This document shows positions 6,969-14,620 of a stretch of 45,944 nt of DNA, piece by piece. The notes under the pieces were generated by a model that was not told the DNA's origin, searched no databases, and saw only the letters and a program-made list of their open reading frames with translations. The position numbers and the translations under genes were made by a program. This DNA comes from Prevotellaceae bacterium UBA1746 (GTDB lineage Bacteria > Bacteroidota > Bacteroidia > Bacteroidales > Bacteroidaceae): NCBI GenBank assembly GCA_002314875.1, contig DCHS01000007.1:1-45944 (forward strand), written 5' to 3'. Position 1 is the first letter of the stretch, and every line of letters begins with the position of its first letter.

Positions 6969-7985
6969 ATGATTGCAGTTGTCATACTTAACTGGAACGG
7001 AAGCCAAATGATGCAGAAGTATCTGCCCAGTGTCGTTGCCCATACCCAAGGAGACGGTGATGTCATTGTGGCTGATAACGGTTCGACGGACGATTCCCTC
7101 GAAATGCTTCGTCGTGATTTCCCGAGCGTCAAAATTCTTGCTTTTGATAAAAACTATGGATTTGCAGAGGGTTACAATGTCGCTTTTAGACAGTTGAAAG
7201 ATGCAGGATATGACTATTATCTTCTGCTAAACTCCGACGTTGAAGTTACCGAAGGTTGGCTGAAACCTCTTCGCGAATATATGGACGGCCATCCTGATTG
7301 TGCGGCTTGCCAACCCAAAATCCGCGCTATCTGGGATCGTAGCAACTTTGAATATGCTGGCGCTGCCGGAGGTTTTATGGATCGTGACGGCTATCCCTTC
7401 TGCCGTGGCCGAATTTTTGGCATAGCAGAAAAAGACGAAGGTCAGTACGATACGATCTGCGACATTTTCTGGGCAACGGGTGCAGCTTTGATGATCCGTG
7501 CTGATGACTGGCACGAACATGGCGGCCTCGACGGACGTTTTTTTGCCCACAATGAAGAAATCGATTTCTGCTGGCGTCTGCGGGCTCGCGGTCGTCGTAT
7601 CGTCTGCATCCCTCAGAGCATCGTCTATCATGTCGGTGGTGGAACCCTGCCCCAGGACAATCCCCGAAAGACCTATCTCAATTTCCGCAACAATCTTACG
7701 ATGCTCTACAAGAATCTGCCCGAGAAGCAACTGAAGAGTGTGCTTTTCCGTCGCTTGATTCTGGATTGGGTAGCAGCAGCGCAATTCATTGCAAAACTGG
7801 ACTTTGCCAATGCCCGGGCTATTTTCAAGGCTCGTAGTGACTACCGCTCATGGCGCAAAGACTTTGAAGCTGACCGTCAGGAAAATATGGCCAAGACCAT
7901 TGTTAATCCCATCCCTGAGATTCGCAATGTCAGCCTCATCTTGAACTATTATTTAAAAGGAAAGAAAAAGTTCTCACAGTTATAG
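6969..7985 (+). CDS. Family 2 glycosyltransferase
   Basis: A 338-residue inverting GT-A glycosyltransferase. It shows VVILNWNG at the start, VADNGSTDDS for nucleotide-sugar binding, LLLNSDVEV in place of DxD, and the acceptor-side motif NEEIDFCWR. It resembles the rhamnosyltransferase-like GT2 group. No membrane helix is seen, so it is probably cytoplasmic or membrane-associated and builds a surface glycan, lipopolysaccharide or glycoprotein glycan. Donor and acceptor cannot be read from sequence. Its start and that of the next gene share the same A-rich lead-in, GTGAAAATATG, which may be a translation-enhancing context. Confidence 0.88.
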   Translation: MIAVVILNWNGSQMMQKYLPSVVAHTQGDGDVIVADNGSTDDSLEMLRRDFPSVKILAFDKNYGFAEGYNVAFRQLKDAGYDYYLLLNSDVEVTEGWLKPLREYMDGHPDCAACQPKIRAIWDRSNFEYAGAAGGFMDRDGYPFCRGRIFGIAEKDEGQYDTICDIFWATGAALMIRADDWHEHGGLDGRFFAHNEEIDFCWRLRARGRRIVCIPQSIVYHVGGGTLPQDNPRKTYLNFRNNLTMLYKNLPEKQLKSVLFRRLILDWVAAAQFIAKLDFANARAIFKARSDYRSWRKDFEADRQENMAKTIVNPIPEIRNVSLILNYYLKGKKKFSQL

Positions 7986-8026
7986 GATAAATGTGAAAAT
8001 TTGTACGCAAAAACGTCAGTGAAAAT

Positions 8027-8734
8027 ATGGCAGCACTCTATCTCATCCCCGTTACCCTCGGTGACACCCCGATTGAGCAGGTCCTTCCTGCATACAACAA
8101 GGAAGTTATCTTGAGTTGTAAGCACTTCATCGTAGAAGAAATCCGTACCGCTCGTCGTTTTCTCAAAGCGGTGGAAAAAAGCATTGATATCGATAGTCTG
8201 ACATTCTATGAAATGGGAAAACATGCTGATGCTGCCCGTTTCTCACAATATCTTGCGCCTCTTCGCAAAGGCGAAAATGTCGGCGTTATCAGCGAAGCTG
8301 GCTGTCCTGCTGTTGCAGACCCTGGTGCTGATGTTGTTGCCATTGCCCAGCGCGAAGGCCTCACCGTCGTTCCCCTCGTAGGCCCTTCCAGCATTCTGAT
8401 GAGCGTCATGGCTAGTGGTTTCAATGGTCAGAGTTTTGCTTTCCATGGATATCTCCCTATTGATTCTGCTGCCCGAGGCAAACGTCTCAAGCAACTTGAA
8501 GCGCGTTCTATCAGTGAAAAGCAAACGCAACTTTTCATCGAAACACCTTACCGCAATGCAAAGCTCTTTGCAGATGTCTGCTCGGCTTGTTCACCCAAGA
8601 CCCGCCTCTGCATTGCCGCAGGAATCACGACTGACAAGGAATGGATAAAAACGCGCTCCATCAAAGAATGGAAACAGACCGGTCTTCCTGATCTTGGCAA
8701 AATTCCCGCAATCTTCCTTATCTACGGCGCTTGA
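8027..8734 (+). CDS. RsmI-like SAM-dependent methyltransferase
   Basis: A 235-residue tetrapyrrole-methylase-fold protein with ALYLIPVTLGD at the N-terminus, VISEAGCPAVADPGADVV for SAM binding and VPLVGPSSILMSVMASGFNG. It belongs to the RsmI family (2'-O-methylation of 16S rRNA C1402) but is clearly shorter than the usual roughly 280 residues, lacking the C-terminal part. Bacteroidetes often carry this short form in addition to full-length RsmI, so its substrate may differ. It is third in the mtaB operon, which places it beside another RNA modifier. The family is sure; the exact target is not. Confidence 0.82.
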   Translation: MAALYLIPVTLGDTPIEQVLPAYNKEVILSCKHFIVEEIRTARRFLKAVEKSIDIDSLTFYEMGKHADAARFSQYLAPLRKGENVGVISEAGCPAVADPGADVVAIAQREGLTVVPLVGPSSILMSVMASGFNGQSFAFHGYLPIDSAARGKRLKQLEARSISEKQTQLFIETPYRNAKLFADVCSACSPKTRLCIAAGITTDKEWIKTRSIKEWKQTGLPDLGKIPAIFLIYGA

Positions 8735-8770
8735 TTGAACTCAATAATAAAAGAATATCGACATCATACT

Positions 8771-10456
8771 ATGAAGAAAATCGCTTTTTGCCTTATCTTT
8801 GGCCTGATGAGCATGATGGAAGCCCTTGCCTGCACGAATTTCCTGATCGGGAAAAATGCCTCTGCTGACGGCTCCACCATGCTGACCTACAATATGGACT
8901 CTTACGGCATGTACGGCCATCTGTTTATCACTCCCGGAGGCAAACATGAAGCAGGAGAGATGCTCCGTGTGATGGATTTTGACCACAACCGCTTTATGGG
9001 CGAGATACCTCAAATCGCTGAAACCTATAAAGTTGTAGGCTACATCAACGAACATCAACTCAGTGTGACTGAAACCACATTCGTTGGCCGTGAGGAACTC
9101 ATCAATCCAGAGGGAATGATGCATTACACGAGTCTTATGAACATTACCCTCCAGCGTGCAAAAACCGCCCGTGAGGCCATCAAGGTATTAACGGATTTGG
9201 CAGAGACCTACGGCTATTGCAGTTCTGGCGAAACCTTCTCTATTGCCGATCCGAATGAGATTTGGATTTTGGAAATGATGGGCAAAGGTCCCGGTTGTAA
9301 AGGCGCAGTATGGGTAGCCATCCGCATTCCAGATGACTGCATCTGCGCCCATGCTAACCAGAGCCGTATCCGCCAGTTCCCTCAGAGCAAGAAAATCGAT
9401 AAGAAACTCGGTTTCTATGTAGCGGCTAATGGTGATGTTATGTACTCCAAAGATGTGGTTTCCTTTGCCCGAGAAAAGGGATTCTTCTCTGGAAAAGACC
9501 AGGATTTCTCTTTTTGCGAAGCCTACTCCCCAACGAATTTTCACATGCAGCGCGCCTGTGAAGCTCGCGTCTGGAGTTTCTTCAACAAGCATATTGATGG
9601 CATGGAACGCTATCTGGACTATGCTGATGGAAAGCACTTGGATACCGCAGAACCTATGCCACTCTATATTAAACCCAAGCACAAGCTCACACTCCGTGAT
9701 GCAATGGACGGTATGCGCGACCATTATGAAGGAACACCTTTTGATATGACCGTTGACTGTGGCGGCGGTGCATGGCAAAGCCCTTACCGCCCCCGTCCTC
9801 AGGAATGGGAGGTAGACAGAAAAACCTATTACCACGAGCGTCCCATTGCCAGCCAACAGGCTTGTTGTGCGATGGTTTGCCAAATGCGTGGTTGGTTACC
9901 CAATGCCGTAGGTGGAATTCTTTGGTGGGGAAATGACGATGCCTGCATGGTGACTTATACCCCTAACTATTGCTCGGCAACCCGTATTGCCACTTGCTAT
10001 GATGATCCCGAGGCTACAGATTTGAAATTCTCTTGGAACTCAGCCTTTTGGATCTGCAATTGGATTAGCAATATGGTCTATCCGCGCTGGAGCCAGTTAT
10101 ATCCTGAGTTGAAGAAAGTCCGCGAAGAATTGCAGGACAAATATGTTGGAAACCAGGATAAGTTGGAAGCCGCAGTCTTGCAGCAACTCGAAGAGAATCC
10201 CGAAGCCGCTGTTGAGAAACTCACCGCTTACGGTGAAGCCTGTGGCCAAGAAATGCTGGCCCGATGGAAGCAGCTCGGTGAATATATGATTGTGAAATAT
10301 AACGATATCGCCGTCAAACCAGAAAAAGACGGTAAATTCGAAACCACGAAGGACGGCCTCGGTGCGCCTCCTATCCGTGAAGGATATAATGAAGCCTACC
10401 GTCGTGTCATCGTGAACGAAACCGGCGAAAAGTACCTCGCACCGAACTCGAAGTAA
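8771..10456 (+). CDS. C69 family dipeptidase, secreted
   Basis: A 561-residue N-terminal-nucleophile peptidase. The signal peptide MKKIAFCLIFGLMSMMEALA is followed directly by Cys21 in CTNFLIGKNAS, so signal cleavage would expose the catalytic Cys. Later family landmarks include AETYGYCSSGETFSIADPNE, WILEMMGKGPG and WVAIRIPDD. The C69 (PepD/U34) family cleaves dipeptides, and Bacteroidales members act in the periplasm in peptide use. The start at 8771 is taken because it gives the signal peptide; the ORF is open further upstream. It ends the mtaB operon. Its reading frame stays open past the TAA into a tandem 24-bp repeat. Confidence 0.88.
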   Translation: MKKIAFCLIFGLMSMMEALACTNFLIGKNASADGSTMLTYNMDSYGMYGHLFITPGGKHEAGEMLRVMDFDHNRFMGEIPQIAETYKVVGYINEHQLSVTETTFVGREELINPEGMMHYTSLMNITLQRAKTAREAIKVLTDLAETYGYCSSGETFSIADPNEIWILEMMGKGPGCKGAVWVAIRIPDDCICAHANQSRIRQFPQSKKIDKKLGFYVAANGDVMYSKDVVSFAREKGFFSGKDQDFSFCEAYSPTNFHMQRACEARVWSFFNKHIDGMERYLDYADGKHLDTAEPMPLYIKPKHKLTLRDAMDGMRDHYEGTPFDMTVDCGGGAWQSPYRPRPQEWEVDRKTYYHERPIASQQACCAMVCQMRGWLPNAVGGILWWGNDDACMVTYTPNYCSATRIATCYDDPEATDLKFSWNSAFWICNWISNMVYPRWSQLYPELKKVREELQDKYVGNQDKLEAAVLQQLEENPEAAVEKLTAYGEACGQEMLARWKQLGEYMIVKYNDIAVKPEKDGKFETTKDGLGAPPIREGYNEAYRRVIVNETGEKYLAPNSK

Positions 10457-10470
10457 AAACTTCGAGCACT

Positions 10471-10576
10471 GGGGCCGGACAAGCGATATCTATTTCAGAC
10501 AAGCAACCTGTATAAGGGCCGGACAAGCGGTATCTACAAGGGCCGGACGAGCGGTATCTACAAGGGCCGGACGAGC
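10471..10576. repeat. Tandem 24-bp repeat
   Basis: Two full units (10514-10537 and 10538-10561, differing at one base) begin AAGGGCCGGAC and end GGTATCTAC. A third partial unit occupies 10562-10576. Upstream are a diverged copy from 10471 and a weaker one around 10494. The unit is a multiple of three and lies in frame with the C69 gene after its stop. Confidence 0.8.
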
Positions 10577-10612
10577 ACCAGCAAAAAAGATCGTCCAGAA
10601 AGACATAAAAAG

Positions 10613-10655
10613 AGAGCATGCCAATGGTTTTTTAACTGTTGGCATGCTCTTTTTA
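10613..10655 (+). terminator. Terminator of the mtaB operon
   Basis: A 12-bp perfect stem, AGAGCATGCCAA (10613-10624) with TTGGCATGCTCT (10639-10650), followed by TTTTT. Confidence 0.85.
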
Positions 10656-10691
10656 TAAGCTATCAAACGGAGATTGTCTGTTTGAGCGAAG

Positions 10692-10775
10692 ATTCGTCCG
10701 CGGGCGAATATACATTCGTCGTAGGGCGAATATTCTGTCGTCCGCGGACGAATGTACATTCGCCCTACGACGAAT
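10692..10775. repeat. Nested palindrome cluster (REP-like)
   Basis: Unit A, ATTCGTCGTAGGGCGAAT (10714-10731), recurs as its exact reverse complement at 10758-10775. Between them lies the perfect palindrome CGTCCGCGGACG (10739-10750), and a related palindromic unit, ATTCGTCCGCGGGCGAAT, precedes at 10692-10709. It sits between the ends of two convergent genes, a typical place for repetitive extragenic palindromes. No gene is supported in 10457-10798. Confidence 0.8.
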
Positions 10776-10798
10776 TTGAAAAGCCTTTGCGAAAAGGA

Positions 10799-12115
10799 TT
10801 ACTTCGTCTGCAATTCAACGATGTAATCAGTACCGGAAGGAACTTCGGGAAGGGTGATTACAACGCCGTTCTGCGTCTTGGTGACCTTTACGGGAGCCTT
10901 GGTGTCATAGACAAAGGCCTTCGTCACCTTGCAAGTCAGCGGGAGATAGAGTTCGTTATTCTTATAATCCAAGATGTGAACGAAAAGACGATTACCCTTG
11001 CGGGTTGTTGCACCCCAGCTCTGAACAGGGATGTCACCAGCCTCGGTACCCTTAATGGTTTCGCCGTGAGCGTCCATCCACTGACCCATATCGTGAAGAC
11101 GACTAAGAGCTGTTGCAGGAAGTTCACCGTTAGGTTGAGGACCGATATTCATCAGCAGATTAGCACCCTTTCCTGCGGTATTTACCAAAAGGCGAACAAG
11201 TTCATCGAGAGACTTATAATTCTGATCTACAATCTTGTAGCCCCACATACCGTTCATCGTCGTACAAGTTTCCAAAGGAAGACGACTTACCTCTGCAGCC
11301 TTATCAACGAAACCAGCCGTGTTCTCGCCGGGAAGATCGCGCTCGAAAATCTGGATATCCTCACCAGGATTCGGAGCCATGTGGTGATTATTACCAACCA
11401 AACAAGCGGGTTGCAATTTATGAATGAGTTCATACTGCTCAGGAAGTTCCCAGTTGAAAGGAGTCGGATCAGAATCATGATCCCACCAGCCATCAAACCA
11501 AATCGCACCAATTGGGCCATAATTTGTAAGCAATTCCGTCAACTGATTATTCATAAATTTGTAATAATGTTTCCAATCAGCCTTTGAAGCGTCCTTACCA
11601 CATTCACGACCCGTACGACCTACGGGATAATCCTCACGGCCCCAGTCAAGATGGCTGTAATAGAAGTGGAGACGAATACCCTGTTTCTGACATTCTTCAG
11701 AGAGTTCCTTCAAAACATCACGATGAAAGGGAGTTGCCTTCACAATGTTGTAATCAGACTGCTTGGTATCCCATAAAGAGAAACCATCATGATGGCGCGT
11801 AGTAATAGTAATGTATCCAGCACCACTGGCTTTAATAGCAGCCACCCAGTCGTGAGCGTTGTAGTTTGCGGGATAAAAAGCACTGGCCGACTTACTGTAT
11901 TCCTCATAAGAAATACCAGCATTCTGCATAAACCACTCGCCCTGAGCAAACATGGAATAGAGACCCCAATGCAGGAAAATACCGAAACGACGATCGGCGA
12001 AATCCTGACGAGACTGGAGATTCTCCTCAGTCGGCGTGTAGGTATCCACTGCAGAAACTGCCAACGGAGCCATCAAGCCAGAAAGAAGAAGAGCTGAAAG
12101 GAAAAACTTTTTCAT
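10799..12115 (-). CDS. Alpha-L-fucosidase, GH29, secreted
   Basis: A 438-residue retaining exo-fucosidase. The signal peptide is MKKFFLSALLLSGLMAPLAVSA. The GH29 barrel has RFGIFLHWGLYSMFAQGEW, ITTRHHDGFSLWDTK and AIWFDGWW, in which Asp208 is the expected nucleophile; a small C-terminal beta domain follows. It removes alpha-linked fucose from glycans in the periplasm or at the surface. No type IX sorting domain is visible. The start at 12115 is chosen for the signal peptide; the frame is open to 12193. A TAACTTTC box near 12168 might serve as its promoter, but spacing is poor. It could also be read through from the PAP2 gene 84 nt upstream. Confidence 0.92.
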   Translation of the reverse strand: MKKFFLSALLLSGLMAPLAVSAVDTYTPTEENLQSRQDFADRRFGIFLHWGLYSMFAQGEWFMQNAGISYEEYSKSASAFYPANYNAHDWVAAIKASGAGYITITTRHHDGFSLWDTKQSDYNIVKATPFHRDVLKELSEECQKQGIRLHFYYSHLDWGREDYPVGRTGRECGKDASKADWKHYYKFMNNQLTELLTNYGPIGAIWFDGWWDHDSDPTPFNWELPEQYELIHKLQPACLVGNNHHMAPNPGEDIQIFERDLPGENTAGFVDKAAEVSRLPLETCTTMNGMWGYKIVDQNYKSLDELVRLLVNTAGKGANLLMNIGPQPNGELPATALSRLHDMGQWMDAHGETIKGTEAGDIPVQSWGATTRKGNRLFVHILDYKNNELYLPLTCKVTKAFVYDTKAPVKVTKTQNGVVITLPEVPSGTDYIVELQTK

Positions 12116-12199
12116 ATCAAAAAGATTTATCGGAAATACTTCCGTATAATTATTTATATCTTTGAAAGTTACTATAGTAATTAATTCAAACATTCACTT

Positions 12200-13054
12200 T
12201 CAGAACGCCATAGAGAATGTCAGGCCTGGAGCCTTTTCGTCAAGCGAATAAGTAGGAGCGAGGAAAAGAGAATTGGAAGGATTTGCTGCCACTGTGTTTT
12301 TTTTCTTTTTAGCATGAAAAACCTTATTTACCAAACGCTTTTCATAAGGAAAAAGCCAATAGGCGGCCTCAGCAGAAAACACACCTACGCCAGCACCTGC
12401 CAAAACATCGTTATACCAATGGCGGCGATTGTGAATACGCATTAAACCCACACAAGTTGCAAATGCATAGGCAACGGAACCACATCCCCAGCCATATTCC
12501 AGACGCACCAATTCTGCACCAGTGAATGCCGTCGCGGTATGACCGGAAGGAAACGAACTCTTTGCCCCAGTGTCTGGACGAGGCTCCTTGACGAGTCGCT
12601 TTGTGCTTTGGCAAATCGCAGTCATTATAACAAAAGCCGTCGCGCCAATCATTAAACGATCACCAAAATTGTGTTCGTGTTTTAATCCAGGAATAAAGCC
12701 CAATCCCGCATATCCTACCAAGGGCAAATACTGTACAGGATTATCAAAAGTTTTCGCCTCTCTTTCTTCTCCCACACTTAATAAATGGTTTTTCACGCCA
12801 GCTCCTCCCAATGCCACAGCAACGGAAGGAAAAATCAACTCATAAGGATTGAACTTGGTAGCAGAGCAGCAAGGACCGCAAACAACTTCTTCGAATTTCT
12901 CCTCGTCAAAAACCACAGCAGAATCCGCAGGCATCGCTCCCTCTTCCAATGTTTGTTCATTCACCTCAATGGCAGAAAAATCCGCCTCCTGCGCCCATAA
13001 CGCAACAGGAAGGAAAAAGAGCGAAAATGCTAATAACAGATAGCGAAAAATCAT
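12200..13054 (-). CDS. PAP2-family membrane phosphatase
   Basis: A 284-residue protein with a signal-like N-terminus, MIFRYLLLAFSLFFLPVALWAQ, and a PAP2 core in its second half. All three phosphatase motifs are present: KRLVKEPRP, PSGH (His172) and RIHNRRHWYNDV. The acid phosphatase family acts on lipid phosphates or undecaprenyl diphosphate at the outer face of the inner membrane. The substrate cannot be told here. An unusual VVCGPCCSATKFNPYELIFP stretch precedes the membrane part. The start is set by the promoter at 13076-13083. It lies back to back with lnb and may share an operon with the fucosidase downstream. Confidence 0.85.
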   Translation of the reverse strand: MIFRYLLLAFSLFFLPVALWAQEADFSAIEVNEQTLEEGAMPADSAVVFDEEKFEEVVCGPCCSATKFNPYELIFPSVAVALGGAGVKNHLLSVGEEREAKTFDNPVQYLPLVGYAGLGFIPGLKHEHNFGDRLMIGATAFVIMTAICQSTKRLVKEPRPDTGAKSSFPSGHTATAFTGAELVRLEYGWGCGSVAYAFATCVGLMRIHNRRHWYNDVLAGAGVGVFSAEAAYWLFPYEKRLVNKVFHAKKKKNTVAANPSNSLFLAPTYSLDEKAPGLTFSMAF

Positions 13055-13075
13055 GTTTGTTTCGTATTTCGCCGG

Positions 13076-13083
13076 CAAAGTTA
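13076..13083 (-). promoter_or_regulatory. -7 element of the PAP2 gene
   Basis: The minus strand reads TAACTTTG, 21 nt before the ATG at 13054. The -33 box is weak. Confidence 0.6.
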
Positions 13084-13123
13084 CACAAAAGAATGCAAAA
13101 AGCATAAAAAAGGCGCGTATTTT

Positions 13124-13155
13124 TTTGCAGCAATAGACGCTTTTGAGTAAATTTG
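13124..13155 (+). promoter_or_regulatory. Promoter of the lnb-secA-ser operon
   Basis: TTTG at 13124-13127, a 20-nt spacer, then TAAATTTG at 13148-13155, 22 nt before the lnb ATG. I find no comparable promoter before the next four genes. Confidence 0.75.
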
Positions 13156-13177
13156 CCGCGCAAAATTACACGCGCAC

Positions 13178-14584
13178 ATGTTCTTTAAGAAATTACATAT
13201 TCTCGCTTTTCTCATTTCCCTCATTGCAGTTGGAAATTCTGCTTTCGCCCAAGTTACCACCAACGGCGAATTGACTTCCTCTGTCTCTGCGATAGAAAGC
13301 AGCGAGAATGCTGATGACGATAGCCTTCAGATTTCGCTCCTCACTTGCAGTCCAGGTCACGAGATTCATCGTCTTTACGGCCACACCGCACTGCGTATAC
13401 AAAGTCCGAGCGAAGACTGGGCGGTAAATTTCGGTTGGTTCTCCTTCAACACCCCGAACTTTGTAGGAAAATTCATTCTTGGCCTTACGGACTACTCCAT
13501 GGCCTACCAGACGCTCCCTATCTTCATTCTTGATCTCCAGCACGACGATATGACGGTGCGAGAGCAAGTACTGAATTTGACTCCCGAAGAGAAAAAAGCG
13601 GTGAGCGAGGCCATGAAAAGCGTCTTGAACAAACAGGGTTTTGAACGTCACGATTACAATTTCAACATCCCCAGTGGTGGCGTCAAGACAGAGACAATTT
13701 TAGGAGCTAACTGGACCTATCGCTACAATTTCCTTTACGACAATTGTACCACGCGCGCCGTTGATGCTATCTTCTCTGCCCTCAAAGCCAACGGAGAGAA
13801 GATTGAATTTCCTGCAGAATACAGCAAAGGCACGAAGACCCAGCGTGAGATGATTCACGAATTCACCAAGACCAGCCCTTGGTACGAATTCGGCCAGGAT
13901 CTTCTCCTCGGTCCCGAAGTTGACGAACCCATTCAAATGCAAGATTTAGCCATGAACTGGCAGGATTGGGTCAATGATAAGAATGCTGTCAGCGGAGTAA
14001 GAATTGAGCGAAACTTCCTTCCCACCTATGCCGAGCAGTTTTTTGACAAGATGGAAATTGTGGACAAGGACGGCAACCGTCGCCCTTTGGTGGAAAAGCA
14101 AAATTCACTCACTCCGTTCCTGATACCTGCTGAAGATAAGCCCGCCTTCCCCCTCACACCGATGGTTATTGGTATGATTGTCTGCGGTTTTGCGGTACTG
14201 TCTCTCTTTGCAGTTTCAAAAGCCATAAAAAAGAATAACGAGAAAACGCTTCATGCCTGGACAATCTGGGGAAATGCTTTCGATTTTACGGCATGGACCT
14301 TGCAAGCCCTCGTTGGTATTCTGCTGATTGTCATGGTAGGTTGGAGTGAACACCCAGCAGTAGGTACGAACTGGCTGCTACTGTTCTTCAATCCCCTCTA
14401 CCTCCTCTGCATCCCTGCCCGACTTTTCTCACCCAAGTGGGACAGAACGCTGGCTGTCATCATCATTATCGCACTGACATTGCTCATCGTTCTTCGTCAG
14501 GTACAGCACTACCCCACGGCTCTGATTGCGCTCATACTGGCGTCTATGTTCCGTGCTCTCGTTCCTGTTCTCAAATATAGATAG
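13178..14584 (+). CDS. lnb: Lnb-type (DUF4105) lipoprotein N-acyltransferase
   Basis: A 468-residue protein with a signal sequence at about 1-24, a periplasmic DUF4105 domain and a C-terminal block of about five membrane helices from about 327. The conserved motifs are YGHTALRI, with His69, and DNCTTR, with Cys190. From memory, DUF4105 proteins of Bacteroides were identified as Lnb, the enzyme that adds the third acyl chain to lipoproteins in place of Lnt; His and Cys are the likely catalytic residues. That role suits an organism with many lipoproteins. It is first in an apparent operon ahead of a phosphatase-like gene and secA. The family assignment is firm; the activity is by homology. Confidence 0.8.
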   Translation: MFFKKLHILAFLISLIAVGNSAFAQVTTNGELTSSVSAIESSENADDDSLQISLLTCSPGHEIHRLYGHTALRIQSPSEDWAVNFGWFSFNTPNFVGKFILGLTDYSMAYQTLPIFILDLQHDDMTVREQVLNLTPEEKKAVSEAMKSVLNKQGFERHDYNFNIPSGGVKTETILGANWTYRYNFLYDNCTTRAVDAIFSALKANGEKIEFPAEYSKGTKTQREMIHEFTKTSPWYEFGQDLLLGPEVDEPIQMQDLAMNWQDWVNDKNAVSGVRIERNFLPTYAEQFFDKMEIVDKDGNRRPLVEKQNSLTPFLIPAEDKPAFPLTPMVIGMIVCGFAVLSLFAVSKAIKKNNEKTLHAWTIWGNAFDFTAWTLQALVGILLIVMVGWSEHPAVGTNWLLLFFNPLYLLCIPARLFSPKWDRTLAVIIIIALTLLIVLRQVQHYPTALIALILASMFRALVPVLKYR

Positions 14585-14620
14585 AACTAAGGAAACTTAC
14601 ATCCAAGAAACTATATTTTC

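Noticed and set aside
10490..10759. An 89-codon minus-strand frame with ARPALVDT repeats
   Set aside because: It translates the tandem repeat, terminator and palindromes; no promoter or family support.
10457..10798. CRISPR array
   Set aside because: The 24-bp units abut without spacers and there are no cas genes nearby.
10682..11587. A 301-codon plus-strand frame downstream of the C69 gene
   Set aside because: Its main part is antisense to the alpha-L-fucosidase and its start lies in the palindrome cluster.
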